A stretch of 44,746 bases of DNA from Caulobacter sp. HMWF025 (GTDB taxonomy: Bacteria > Pseudomonadota > Alphaproteobacteria > Caulobacterales > Caulobacteraceae): NCBI RefSeq assembly GCF_003060965.1, contig NZ_QAII01000158.1, forward strand, positions 1 through 44,746, read 5' to 3'. The number at the start of each line of letters is the position of its first letter. Position 1 is the first letter of the stretch. The notes below the pieces were generated by a model. It was given only the letters and a program-made list of their open reading frames with translations, ran no database searches and was not told where the DNA came from. Both the position numbers and the translations under genes were made by a program. Below are positions 1 through 6,625 of this stretch, piece after piece.

Positions 1-503
1 GCCTGAAGGTGACGCTCTATCCGTTCGTGCTGATGGATGTGCCGGCAGCGTCGGGCCTGGCTGATCCGTGGGGCGGGGCCGGGCAGGGGGCCTATCCGTG
101 GCGCGGGCGGATCACCTGCCATCCGGCCCCCGGACGGCCCGGATCGCCGGACGGCAGTGCCGGAGCGGCCGGCCAGGTCGCCGCCTTTTTCGGCAGCGCC
201 ACCCCCGGCCAGTTCGGCCAGAGCGATGGTCTGCCGACCTTCTCCGGCGGAGCCGACTGGGGCTACCGGCGGATGGTCCTGCACGCGGCGGCCCTGGCGC
301 AGCTGGCGGGCGGGGTCGACGGCTTCCTGATCGGGTCGGAGCTGCGCAGCCTGACCGCGGTGCGCGGGCCCGGGGGCAGCTATCCGGCGGTCACGGCGCT
401 GAAGGCCCTGGCCGGGGACGTGCGGTCGATGCTCGGGACGGGCCCGCAGATCGGCTATGCGGCCGACTGGAGCGAACCCGTCGCTGTTAGACGCCCGGCC
501 TAA
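1..503 (+). pseudogene. GTA host-specificity/tail hub protein (orfg15 type), upstream part, split by island
   Basis: The frame is open from the window edge and runs to a TAA at 501-503. The protein resembles the TIM-barrel-like glycoside hydrolase region of the large gene transfer agent tail protein (orfg15, host-specificity protein of Rhodobacter-type GTAs); recognisable segments are LKVTLYPFVLMDVP, WRGRITCHPAPG and IGYAADWSE. Native sequence ends at about base 475; the last residues (PVAVRRPA) are encoded by the island. The continuation, YFGHQPADGSG, is found about 17.3 kb downstream at 17788, and joining the two keeps the frame. In GTAs this protein forms part of the baseplate hub and tip that contacts the recipient cell, so the split probably abolishes functional particles. 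No other inactivating change is seen, which suggests the insertion is recent. Confidence 0.9.
470..475. repeat. attL core (GAGCGA)
   Basis: This is the left copy of the 6-bp direct repeat shared with 17782-17787. Restored attB would read GGCCGA-ctg-GAGCGA-gtact-TCGGCC, so the core is flanked by a 6-bp inverted repeat (461-466 and 17793-17798), as expected of a dimeric large serine integrase attB. The exact crossover dinucleotide cannot be told from this one junction pair. Confidence 0.7.
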
Positions 504-552
504 CGCAGTCGCATTCGTCCCAACTGGTCCCGGTTAGTCACAGGCGCCTAAC
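486..552. repeat. GTTAG/CTAAC inverted-motif cluster at island left end
   Basis: GTTAG occurs at 486-490 and 533-537 and CTAAC at 500-504 and 548-552, giving two inverted pairs spaced by 9 and 10 bases. The same two motifs recur at the right end (GTTAG 17739-17743, CTAAC 17764-17768) with a 20-base spacer. The cluster lies between attL and the integrase start, so it could bind the integrase, a directionality factor or a repressor of the integrase promoter. Confidence 0.45.
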
Positions 553-620
553 AGCCCCGCAATCGACCGACTAGGCGGATGTTAAGCACCTACGGCTAGG
601 CTATTTCGCGAGGGTCACAG

Positions 621-2345
621 ATGCCGAACGCCTACATTTACAGCCGATTTTCCACGCCGCAGCAGGAACACGGCAATTCGCTCGAACGCCAGCGCGAGCT
701 TTGCGAGAGCTTCTGCGCCCGGCGTGGTTGGACCATCGCCGATAGAATTGAGGACAAAGGTAAGTCCGCGTGGAAGGGCGATCACCTCCGTAGCGGCAAC
801 CTTGGCAAGTTCGCCGCCCGCGTTCGTAGCGGTGACATCGAGCCGGGCTCAATCCTCGTCGTCGAACAACTCGACCGCCTGTCGCGTCTGGACCCGCGCA
901 CAGCCCAGCGGTGGATGGAAGACCTTTGCGAAATCGGTCTCAAGATCGCGACCGTGGAAGGCGAGAAGGTCTACGACGAAGGTGCCTTGAGAGGCCCCGA
1001 CCAAATCACCAATATCCTGATGATCCTCATTAAGGCTCAGGTGGCTAACGAGCATTCGAACCGGAAATCGGCGCTCAACTACGACAATTGGGCACGGCGA
1101 TTCGCTCGCGCCAAAGAAGGCAAGATCATCAGCCGCCGCGTCCCGGCGTGGCTGTCTGTGATCGACGGCGAATGGAAGATCGACGACACGAAAGCTGAGA
1201 CCGTCAGGGCGGTTTACCGCTGGTCTGTCGAAGGTCAAGGCAACCGCATGATCGCGACCGCTCTAAACGAGGCCAAGGTTCCTAGCTTCGGCGGTCGCGG
1301 CACAAAGTGGACCGACAAATATGTTGGCCTGCTGCTGCATAGTCCGGCGGTCGAAGGCGACTACATCCCCGGTGCAAGCAACGGCACGGGTACTGGAGAG
1401 CGCATCGTTGGCTATTTCCCCCGGATCGTTGATGCCTCCGTTGTAGCTCAGGCGCGCACGGCGTCGGATAGTCGTCGCGGAACTGGAGGTCGTTACCGTC
1501 GCCTTTCCACCAACCTCTTCGCTCAGGGCGTCACGTGCGGTTGCTGCGGGGGGCCGATGACCCTCCGTCCCCGCCAGTCGAGCAAGCTGTCACCGACGAG
1601 CGTTCTGCGGAAAGGCCTATTCAAGTGCCGAAATTCCATGTCGGGCCGGGGCTGCGAACAACGCCAAATGTTCGCCTATGCGGCCTTTGAGGTCACCGCG
1701 CTTAACGAGGTGCTGCATCTCGCCTTGGACAATCGGTTCTTCACGAAGGCCAATGAGACCATCGGTGTCGTGAACGAGGTCGCTCAGATCGAGAAGGATT
1801 TAAAAGACGCCACCGACCAGCAGGCGTCAGCGGTGAACCTGTCGATCAAGAACCCCGAAATCCCTGCCTATCAGGATCGCGCCGCTGAACTGCAACGATC
1901 AATCATGAGGTTAAAGGATGAGCTTGAAGAGGCTCGCAAACGCCTCAACAAGGCCCGTGGTGCCGTCGATGCCTCCGAGCATCAGCGTCGTGTTTTCGAG
2001 GTCCGTGACCTTCTCGACGATCCTGACGAAGCGACGAGGACTGAGGCACGCCGAAAGGTGGCCGAAGCTATCCGGGCTATGGGCGTAAGTGTCGTCTGTG
2101 AGGTTCAGGACGGCTATCGCCAGTATGTCCTCACATTCTCAAAAATCTTGCGGGTCGTGATCGATACCAAGGGCGAGGTCATCGACAAACTCGATGTCAT
2201 GCAGCTTTTCAAGGATCAGACACCGGAAACCCTCACGGCACTTGAAGCGCATTTTAAGACTGGTCTCGGTGCGAGCCCCGTCACCCCCGCCTTGACGGAG
2301 AAGGCGAACCTTCTCGTCGCCCGTCATGCCCGAGGTGCGGCCTAG
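621..2345 (+). CDS. Large serine recombinase (site-specific integrase)
   Basis: This 574-residue protein is the likely integrase/excisionase of the island. The N-terminal resolvase domain has the motif YIYSRFST with the probable catalytic Ser at residue 11, and the DRLSR motif expected in the active site. A recombinase domain follows (AVYRWSVEGQGNRMIATALN), then a zinc ribbon with Cys306, Cys309, Cys336 and Cys345, and a charged coiled coil at roughly residues 380-447, the part that controls integration versus excision in large serine integrases. The ATG is chosen because GAGGGT sits just upstream. It lies next to attL and points into the island, the usual position. Length and domain order are complete, so the enzyme may be active. 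Confidence 0.95.
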   Translation: MPNAYIYSRFSTPQQEHGNSLERQRELCESFCARRGWTIADRIEDKGKSAWKGDHLRSGNLGKFAARVRSGDIEPGSILVVEQLDRLSRLDPRTAQRWMEDLCEIGLKIATVEGEKVYDEGALRGPDQITNILMILIKAQVANEHSNRKSALNYDNWARRFARAKEGKIISRRVPAWLSVIDGEWKIDDTKAETVRAVYRWSVEGQGNRMIATALNEAKVPSFGGRGTKWTDKYVGLLLHSPAVEGDYIPGASNGTGTGERIVGYFPRIVDASVVAQARTASDSRRGTGGRYRRLSTNLFAQGVTCGCCGGPMTLRPRQSSKLSPTSVLRKGLFKCRNSMSGRGCEQRQMFAYAAFEVTALNEVLHLALDNRFFTKANETIGVVNEVAQIEKDLKDATDQQASAVNLSIKNPEIPAYQDRAAELQRSIMRLKDELEEARKRLNKARGAVDASEHQRRVFEVRDLLDDPDEATRTEARRKVAEAIRAMGVSVVCEVQDGYRQYVLTFSKILRVVIDTKGEVIDKLDVMQLFKDQTPETLTALEAHFKTGLGASPVTPALTEKANLLVARHARGAA

Positions 2346-2447
2346 AATACTAAAGTCGCCCGCCGGGCAAATTCGGTCGAGGCGAAGTCATTATGGAAAA
2401 CAGTCTGGAAATGGGCCGATTGGTCGCCTTCCCAAGCCCGTTTTCAT

Positions 2448-2696
2448 TCACGACCCAACGGCCAAGCGAGCGATCTTGGCGTCCGGCGTGATGTTCCTGC
2501 GTGTTTGGCTTGCGGACGGCTTCGCCGCCGCGTCCGGGCGGAGGAAACGGGTCGAAACAACGCCGTTCAGGCTGGAACTTATATTGCTGATTAGCTCGTT
2601 TAGATCGGTCACAGAAACTGCGTTGTTTCCGATGAACGCGGAAAGCAATTCCACCCTCAAATCGACGCTCTTGTGGTCCATAATTTCGCTCCGCAT
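2448..2696 (-). CDS. MucR/Ros-like protein truncated before the zinc finger
   Basis: This 82-residue protein resembles the N-terminal half of MucR/Ros regulators: a helix-rich start (VDLRVELLSAFIGNNAVSVTDLNELISNISSSL) matches the family oligomerisation region, and the later RRNITPD matches the KKSVTPD segment just before the zinc finger. There the similarity stops: residues AKIARLAVGS follow and then a stop. Neither other frame downstream encodes the expected CLEDG...H...H finger, so the DNA-binding half is missing rather than frameshifted. An alternative start is Met6. It is divergent from the exonuclease gene across a very AT-rich gap. It could be a decayed gene or a short form that can only oligomerise; homology is assigned from pattern only. 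Confidence 0.6.
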   Translation of the reverse strand: MRSEIMDHKSVDLRVELLSAFIGNNAVSVTDLNELISNISSSLNGVVSTRFLRPDAAAKPSASQTRRNITPDAKIARLAVGS

Positions 2697-2786
2697 CGAC
2701 TGATTATATAAATTACGGTTATATATATCATTCTATGCTATAGTGGACGAACAATATGTCGATATATTTGAGATTTCGGAGGTAAT
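2697..2786. promoter_or_regulatory. AT-rich divergent promoter region with TpA steps
   Basis: The 90-base gap between the MucR-like gene and the exonuclease gene is far more AT-rich than its surroundings and full of TA steps (TATATAA, TTATATATAT, GATATATTTG). MucR/Ros proteins are known to bind AT-rich DNA with TpA steps. GCTATAGTGG near 2738-2747 is a possible -10 region for the plus strand. GGAGG at 2778-2782 sits four bases before a TTG at 2787 and fixes that gene's start. Confidence 0.5.
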
Positions 2787-3557
2787 TTGGCCCAGTACGT
2801 TGTCGTGTTCGATCTGGAGACCATTCCTGATCTTGAGGCAGTTTCGCGGATCAACGGGTTGGCTGAGCACGACGACGCGGTAGCTGAGGGGATCGTCGGC
2901 GAGAAGTTCCCGAAACTCCCTCTGCACAAAATCGCCTGCATCGGCGCCGTGATCGCTGAACGGCTGGATGACCACTGGGCGATCCGGTCGCTGGGTGCAC
3001 CGCATATGGGCGAACGATCCGAGGCCGACCTGATCTCGTCTTTCTCTGACCGGCTCCAGTCCCTCCGCCCGACCCTTGTCAGCTTCAACGGTCAGGGCTT
3101 CGATCTGCCGGTCTTGCGCTACAGGGCGATGGTCAATTCGATCCCGGCGCCGGGTCTCCATGCCCGTGCGTACTTCAAGCGCTACGATGATGCCGCCGTC
3201 GATCTGTGCGACGTGCTGGGTTCGTACAGCAGCGGCGCCAAGGCGAAGCTGGACGAGCTATGCCGGGTTCTGGGGCTGGCGGGAAAGCCTGACGGCGTTG
3301 ACGGCGCTGAGGTGGCTGGATTCGTGAAGGCCGGGCGGATCGCCGAGGTCGCCGCGTACTGTGAGACCGATGTCGTGAACACCTATCGGGTGTGGCTGCG
3401 TTATGAACTGTTCCGGGGGGCATTGAAGCCTGACGAGTTCCGGTCCAGCGAGACGGCGCTTGCCGACTTCATCCGGGCACGGCTAGTCGAGAAGCCCCAC
3501 CTCGCGTTTCTGATCGATGATCTGCATCGGTCTGTAGAGGTGCCGATCTCCGCCTGA
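2787..3557 (+). CDS. DEDD-type 3'-5' exonuclease (PolB exonuclease-like)
   Basis: This 256-residue protein looks like a stand-alone proofreading-type exonuclease of the DnaQ-like superfamily, related to the predicted 3'-5' exonucleases with a PolB-like fold (PolB_exo_2). Exo I is FDLETI (Asp9, Glu11), Exo II is SFNGQGFDLPVL (Asp106), and Exo III is the region around YCETDVVNTY (Asp195), so the acidic residues needed for two-metal catalysis are present. No polymerase domain follows. The TTG start is supported by GGAGG four bases upstream. Its role in the island is unknown; it could act in DNA repair or in degrading invading DNA. The next gene, the HEPN protein, is convergent. Confidence 0.85.
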   Translation: MAQYVVVFDLETIPDLEAVSRINGLAEHDDAVAEGIVGEKFPKLPLHKIACIGAVIAERLDDHWAIRSLGAPHMGERSEADLISSFSDRLQSLRPTLVSFNGQGFDLPVLRYRAMVNSIPAPGLHARAYFKRYDDAAVDLCDVLGSYSSGAKAKLDELCRVLGLAGKPDGVDGAEVAGFVKAGRIAEVAAYCETDVVNTYRVWLRYELFRGALKPDEFRSSETALADFIRARLVEKPHLAFLIDDLHRSVEVPISA

Positions 3558-3620
3558 CCGGGGCGCTGGTGTTGCCGAGGCACGCTCCCCTACAGTCGCC
3601 CCTCTAGTGGCCTCCCTCGA

Positions 3621-4364
3621 TCAGCGCTGCCCGGCGATGTCCTGTTGGCGGACGAGGCCAGCATCAATCATTCTGGCGTCGATGTGTTCGGCGAGTGCCT
3701 TCACCGCGTTTCGTGCACGAGTGACAAAATCAAAGTTCATCGTGATGGCACCATTTCTTGCAATGGGGACGTCAGGATAAGAGCGAACGTACAGATCGTC
3801 TGGCTTGCCATCTCGGTGTACCAATATATGGCGAGCATCTAGGTAGGGCATTGCTGCCGTCAGAACGTTCTCTTCTAGCTGTAGTCCAACGCGAACGCTC
3901 ATTTTGTTTATTAGAGAGCGTGTATTTCGTTCATTCTCAAGCGCCCGAAATATCTTGTCGGATATCAAGCGTATAACAGCATCCCAAGAACCAGCTTGAA
4001 GGATTTCTTTGGCGTGAATGTCGAGTTTGACTTCGCCAGCAAAACGCGACGCATCTACTCCGGCGAGCGCTGCTCGCGATAGAGACGTTGCGAGAAAATC
4101 AGAAAAATCTTCGTATAATTCCTTTATAAAGGCGACGTGGATTGTGGATTTCAAATGCAGACCGACAATTTTCCGAGACTGTATTGTATTAGGGCAAGCG
4201 TGAAGTCGGGGGTATCCATCAACTCGCCCTCCTGTCGCCTCACAGATGGTCCTCTCGTCGGCCTGTCCGCGCAGGAAGTTTGTTATAAGCACGTCGGTTA
4301 GCTCAAGGTCTGTCTCGTAGGAGATCAGACGTTGAGTGAATCTGTGGAGCGCCTTGCTTGGCAA
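3621..4364 (-). CDS. HEPN-domain protein, putative RNase
   Basis: This 247-residue protein has the Rx4-6H signature of HEPN ribonucleases as Arg178-His179-Ile-Leu-Val-His183, followed by RDGKPDDLY, in a helix-rich context like the RiboL-PSP/MAE_28990-type HEPN group. HEPN proteins commonly act as RNA-cleaving toxins in abortive defence. No nucleotidyltransferase-like (MNT) antitoxin lies beside it; the neighbour on the same strand is a resolvase ending about 110 bases upstream. Base composition is clearly more AT-rich than the chromosome. The TTG start is preferred because GAGGGGGA lies about seven bases upstream. The overall family assignment rests on the motif and fold pattern, so an unrelated helical protein remains possible. 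Confidence 0.6.
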   Translation of the reverse strand: MPSKALHRFTQRLISYETDLELTDVLITNFLRGQADERTICEATGGRVDGYPRLHACPNTIQSRKIVGLHLKSTIHVAFIKELYEDFSDFLATSLSRAALAGVDASRFAGEVKLDIHAKEILQAGSWDAVIRLISDKIFRALENERNTRSLINKMSVRVGLQLEENVLTAAMPYLDARHILVHRDGKPDDLYVRSYPDVPIARNGAITMNFDFVTRARNAVKALAEHIDARMIDAGLVRQQDIAGQR

Positions 4365-4474
4365 ATCTTGTCCCCCTCGCTCCGTGTCCCCAGAGCGCTA
4401 CCGCTACTTGTCCATTGGTTGTCAGCTTTCGCAATGGCTGAGTTGGAGATCGGCGCCCAACTTGCGAGGGCGAG

Positions 4475-5053
4475 CTACACTCGCTGCTCGCCCATAGCTG
4501 TTCGGCCGCCCGGCAGCGCCCGATAAAGCGTCGCCGGAGCACATCCGACCTGACCGGCGACTTCGGCGACAGTCAGCGTGCCCTCCGCGATCAGCGCCTT
4601 GGCCACGCGGAGCTTCTGATCGTCGAGGGAGCGTGGGCGACCGCCAACTCGACCACGGGCACGAGCGGCGGCGAGGCCGTGTCGCGTGCGCAGTTTGAGG
4701 ATGTCAGTCTCGGCCTGATTAAGGGCTGCGAGCATGTTCACCCAAAGCCTGCCGGTCGGCGAAGAGGTTTCGATATTTTCGGTCAGGGAATGCAGCCCGA
4801 TCTCCCGGCTGTTCAGATCGTCAACGATGTCGATGATCTGCCGCATATTTCGACCGAGGCGCGAAAGCGCGAAAACGCAGAGCACGTCGCCGGGGCGGGC
4901 AAACTCCAGCGCCTTGGCAAGCTCCGGCCGGTCGATGCGCGTACCGGAAACAGTCTCAAGGAAGATGCGTTCGCAGCCCGCTTTTTCCAGAGCGTCGATT
5001 TGTAGAGCATGATCCTGCGACGAAGTGGAAACCCGAGAAAAGCCGATCTTCAT
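4475..5053 (-). CDS. Serine resolvase/DNA invertase (small serine recombinase)
   Basis: This 192-residue protein has the standard layout of resolvases and invertases. The N-terminal catalytic domain begins MKIGFSRVST with Ser9 as the nucleophile and contains SRLGRNMRQI (Arg65, Arg68). A long E helix follows, and a C-terminal helix-turn-helix (about residues 158-182, TVAEVAGQVGCAPATLYRAL). A GGGAG ribosome site precedes the ATG. It could resolve multimers of a circular island form, invert a DNA segment, or be a transposon remnant; no transposase lies next to it. Inverted repeats just upstream (5112-5152) are candidate binding sites. Confidence 0.93.
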   Translation of the reverse strand: MKIGFSRVSTSSQDHALQIDALEKAGCERIFLETVSGTRIDRPELAKALEFARPGDVLCVFALSRLGRNMRQIIDIVDDLNSREIGLHSLTENIETSSPTGRLWVNMLAALNQAETDILKLRTRHGLAAARARGRVGGRPRSLDDQKLRVAKALIAEGTLTVAEVAGQVGCAPATLYRALPGGRTAMGEQRV

Positions 5054-5111
5054 TCAATCTCCCAAAACTCAACGGATTGCTCGCAATCCAGACAGTGGTT
5101 TTAGGATACAG

Positions 5112-5152
5112 TATTGAGATGATTTTTTCCTCAATAAACGGGCGTATTGAGG
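5112..5152. repeat. Three TATTGAG/CTCAATA repeats upstream of the resolvase
   Basis: TATTGAG lies at 5112-5118, CTCAATA at 5130-5136 and TATTGAG at 5145-5151. The last two extend to CCTCAATA-N8-TATTGAGG (5129-5152), a perfect 8-bp inverted repeat 24 bases long. This gap separates the resolvase from the HTH-methyltransferase gene, which is divergent. The repeats may be recombinase sites (res-like) or an operator for the HTH domains of the methyltransferase. Confidence 0.5.
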
Positions 5153-5296
5153 CAAGATATTCAAAGCATAATACCGATCATTTGATGGAAATCAGAGAGA
5201 GGGCGTCGGCCGTCGCGGCGAGCGACATTCGGCCGCCATCCGGCTCCTCGCTGGAAACCTTCCGGTAAAGGATTCTACCCCAGAAATGGCGCCATC

Positions 5297-6589
5297 ATGC
5301 CGTTCGACGCCGCACCATCAGTCAACGAAACTACCATCGAGTATGCGGCCGGAGCTTTAGGCGCCGGTTTGCGTGAAGTGCGCCGCTCGATGAAGTTCAG
5401 CCAGAAGCGACTGGCTGCCGAGGCGGGGATCGATCTGGTCACCGTGCAAGGGCTGGAGCAGGGCTGCGGCACGCTGCGGTCGCTTCTGGCGGTGCTCGGC
5501 GTCTTGAGGCTGCGGTTCGCCGACCAGCAGCCGTCGCTGGAAGTTGGCGGGTGGATCGCTACCGTTCGGAGGGCGACGGGTTACTCACAGGCGGCGCTCG
5601 CTACGCTGATCGGCCTCAGCAAGCCGACAATCATCCAGATCGAACACGGGCGGGGCAACCTGCGGAGCCTGCTCCTTGCGATGATGTTCCTGCGGCTCAC
5701 GCCGATGGTCGTTCCGCAGACCGATCCACTACATGGCGCCCGCCTGATCCTCGGTGACTGTCTGGAGGTGCTGCCCACGCTGCCAGACCGTTCGATCAGC
5801 GCGGTCATCGCCGACCTGCCATACTCGCTCACCAATCTGGAATGGGATGAGGCGATTCCGCTGGAGCCGCTGTGGGAGCAGTTCCGGCGAGTTCTAAAGC
5901 CGACTGGCGCCGTGATCCTGACGGCCAGTCAGCCGTTCACCGCAGAGTTGGTGATGAGCAATCCTGAGTGGTTCAAGGAGGCGCTGGTTTGGGAAAAGAG
6001 CCGTGCGACCGGGTTTCTACAGGCCAGTAAGCGGCACCTCAAAAAACATGAAGACGTCCTCGTTTTCAGCCCCGGTACTATCGTGTCGGGAAGGGGGCAT
6101 CAGATCGCCCGCAACATGACCTTCAATCCGCAGGGGTTGGTCGAGCTTGAAAGGCCAGTGCGTTCCGGCGGTGGGATTGTGAAGGGCGGCACGCTGTCAG
6201 ATTCCGGCGGCCAGAACACCCTCAGCCCGATCTACCGCCCTTGCTACATCAAGCCCAACACAAAGCGAAACGGCGAGCCGGACACCTTCAACGGCAAGCC
6301 CATCACCGGCGATGGCCGCAATCAAACCCACACGAACTATCCGAAGTCGATCCTACGGTTTCCCTCTGAGTTTAGGCCCGTCCACCCGACGCAGAAGCCG
6401 CTCGAACTGATGCGATACCTCGTCCGCACATTCACGAACGAAGGCGACACCGTACTGGATTGCTGCTTCGGCTCTGGCACGACGGCGGTGGCGGCTGTGA
6501 TGGAGGGGCGCCGGTTCGTCGGCGTCGAGAAGGATGCAGGCTACTTCGAGCTTGCACAGGAGCGGCTACGGCTGGTGCGGCTGGGCTAA
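5297..6589 (+). CDS. DNA methyltransferase with two N-terminal HTH domains
   Basis: This 430-residue protein has two related XRE-like helix-turn-helix units at about residues 22-73 and 84-135. They look like an internal duplication: LREVRRSMKFSQKRLA / IATVRRATGYSQAALA and LEQGCGTLRSLL / IEHGRGNLRSLL. An N6-adenine/N4-cytosine methyltransferase of beta-type order follows, with catalytic motif IV DLPY at 173-176 (a variant of DPPY), HPTQKP near 355, and the AdoMet-binding motif FGSGTT at 391-396 close to the C terminus. It is divergent from the resolvase and convergent with the Type ISP enzyme. It may be an orphan methyltransferase that also represses its own promoter. The DLPY variant keeps the Asp, Pro and Tyr, so activity is plausible. 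Confidence 0.9.
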   Translation: MPFDAAPSVNETTIEYAAGALGAGLREVRRSMKFSQKRLAAEAGIDLVTVQGLEQGCGTLRSLLAVLGVLRLRFADQQPSLEVGGWIATVRRATGYSQAALATLIGLSKPTIIQIEHGRGNLRSLLLAMMFLRLTPMVVPQTDPLHGARLILGDCLEVLPTLPDRSISAVIADLPYSLTNLEWDEAIPLEPLWEQFRRVLKPTGAVILTASQPFTAELVMSNPEWFKEALVWEKSRATGFLQASKRHLKKHEDVLVFSPGTIVSGRGHQIARNMTFNPQGLVELERPVRSGGGIVKGGTLSDSGGQNTLSPIYRPCYIKPNTKRNGEPDTFNGKPITGDGRNQTHTNYPKSILRFPSEFRPVHPTQKPLELMRYLVRTFTNEGDTVLDCCFGSGTTAVAAVMEGRRFVGVEKDAGYFELAQERLRLVRLG

Positions 6590-6625
6590 TTCGGCCGCAC
6601 CAGATCGTCATTGAATAGTAGCCTA

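Noticed and set aside
2326-2703. Plus-strand open frame of 125 codons after the integrase
   Set aside because: It overlaps the integrase end and lies antisense to the MucR-like frame, which has recognisable family sequence; no ribosome site seen.
5077-5268. Short plus-strand open frame in the resolvase/methyltransferase gap
   Set aside because: It spans the inverted repeats, has no ribosome site, and its composition looks non-coding.
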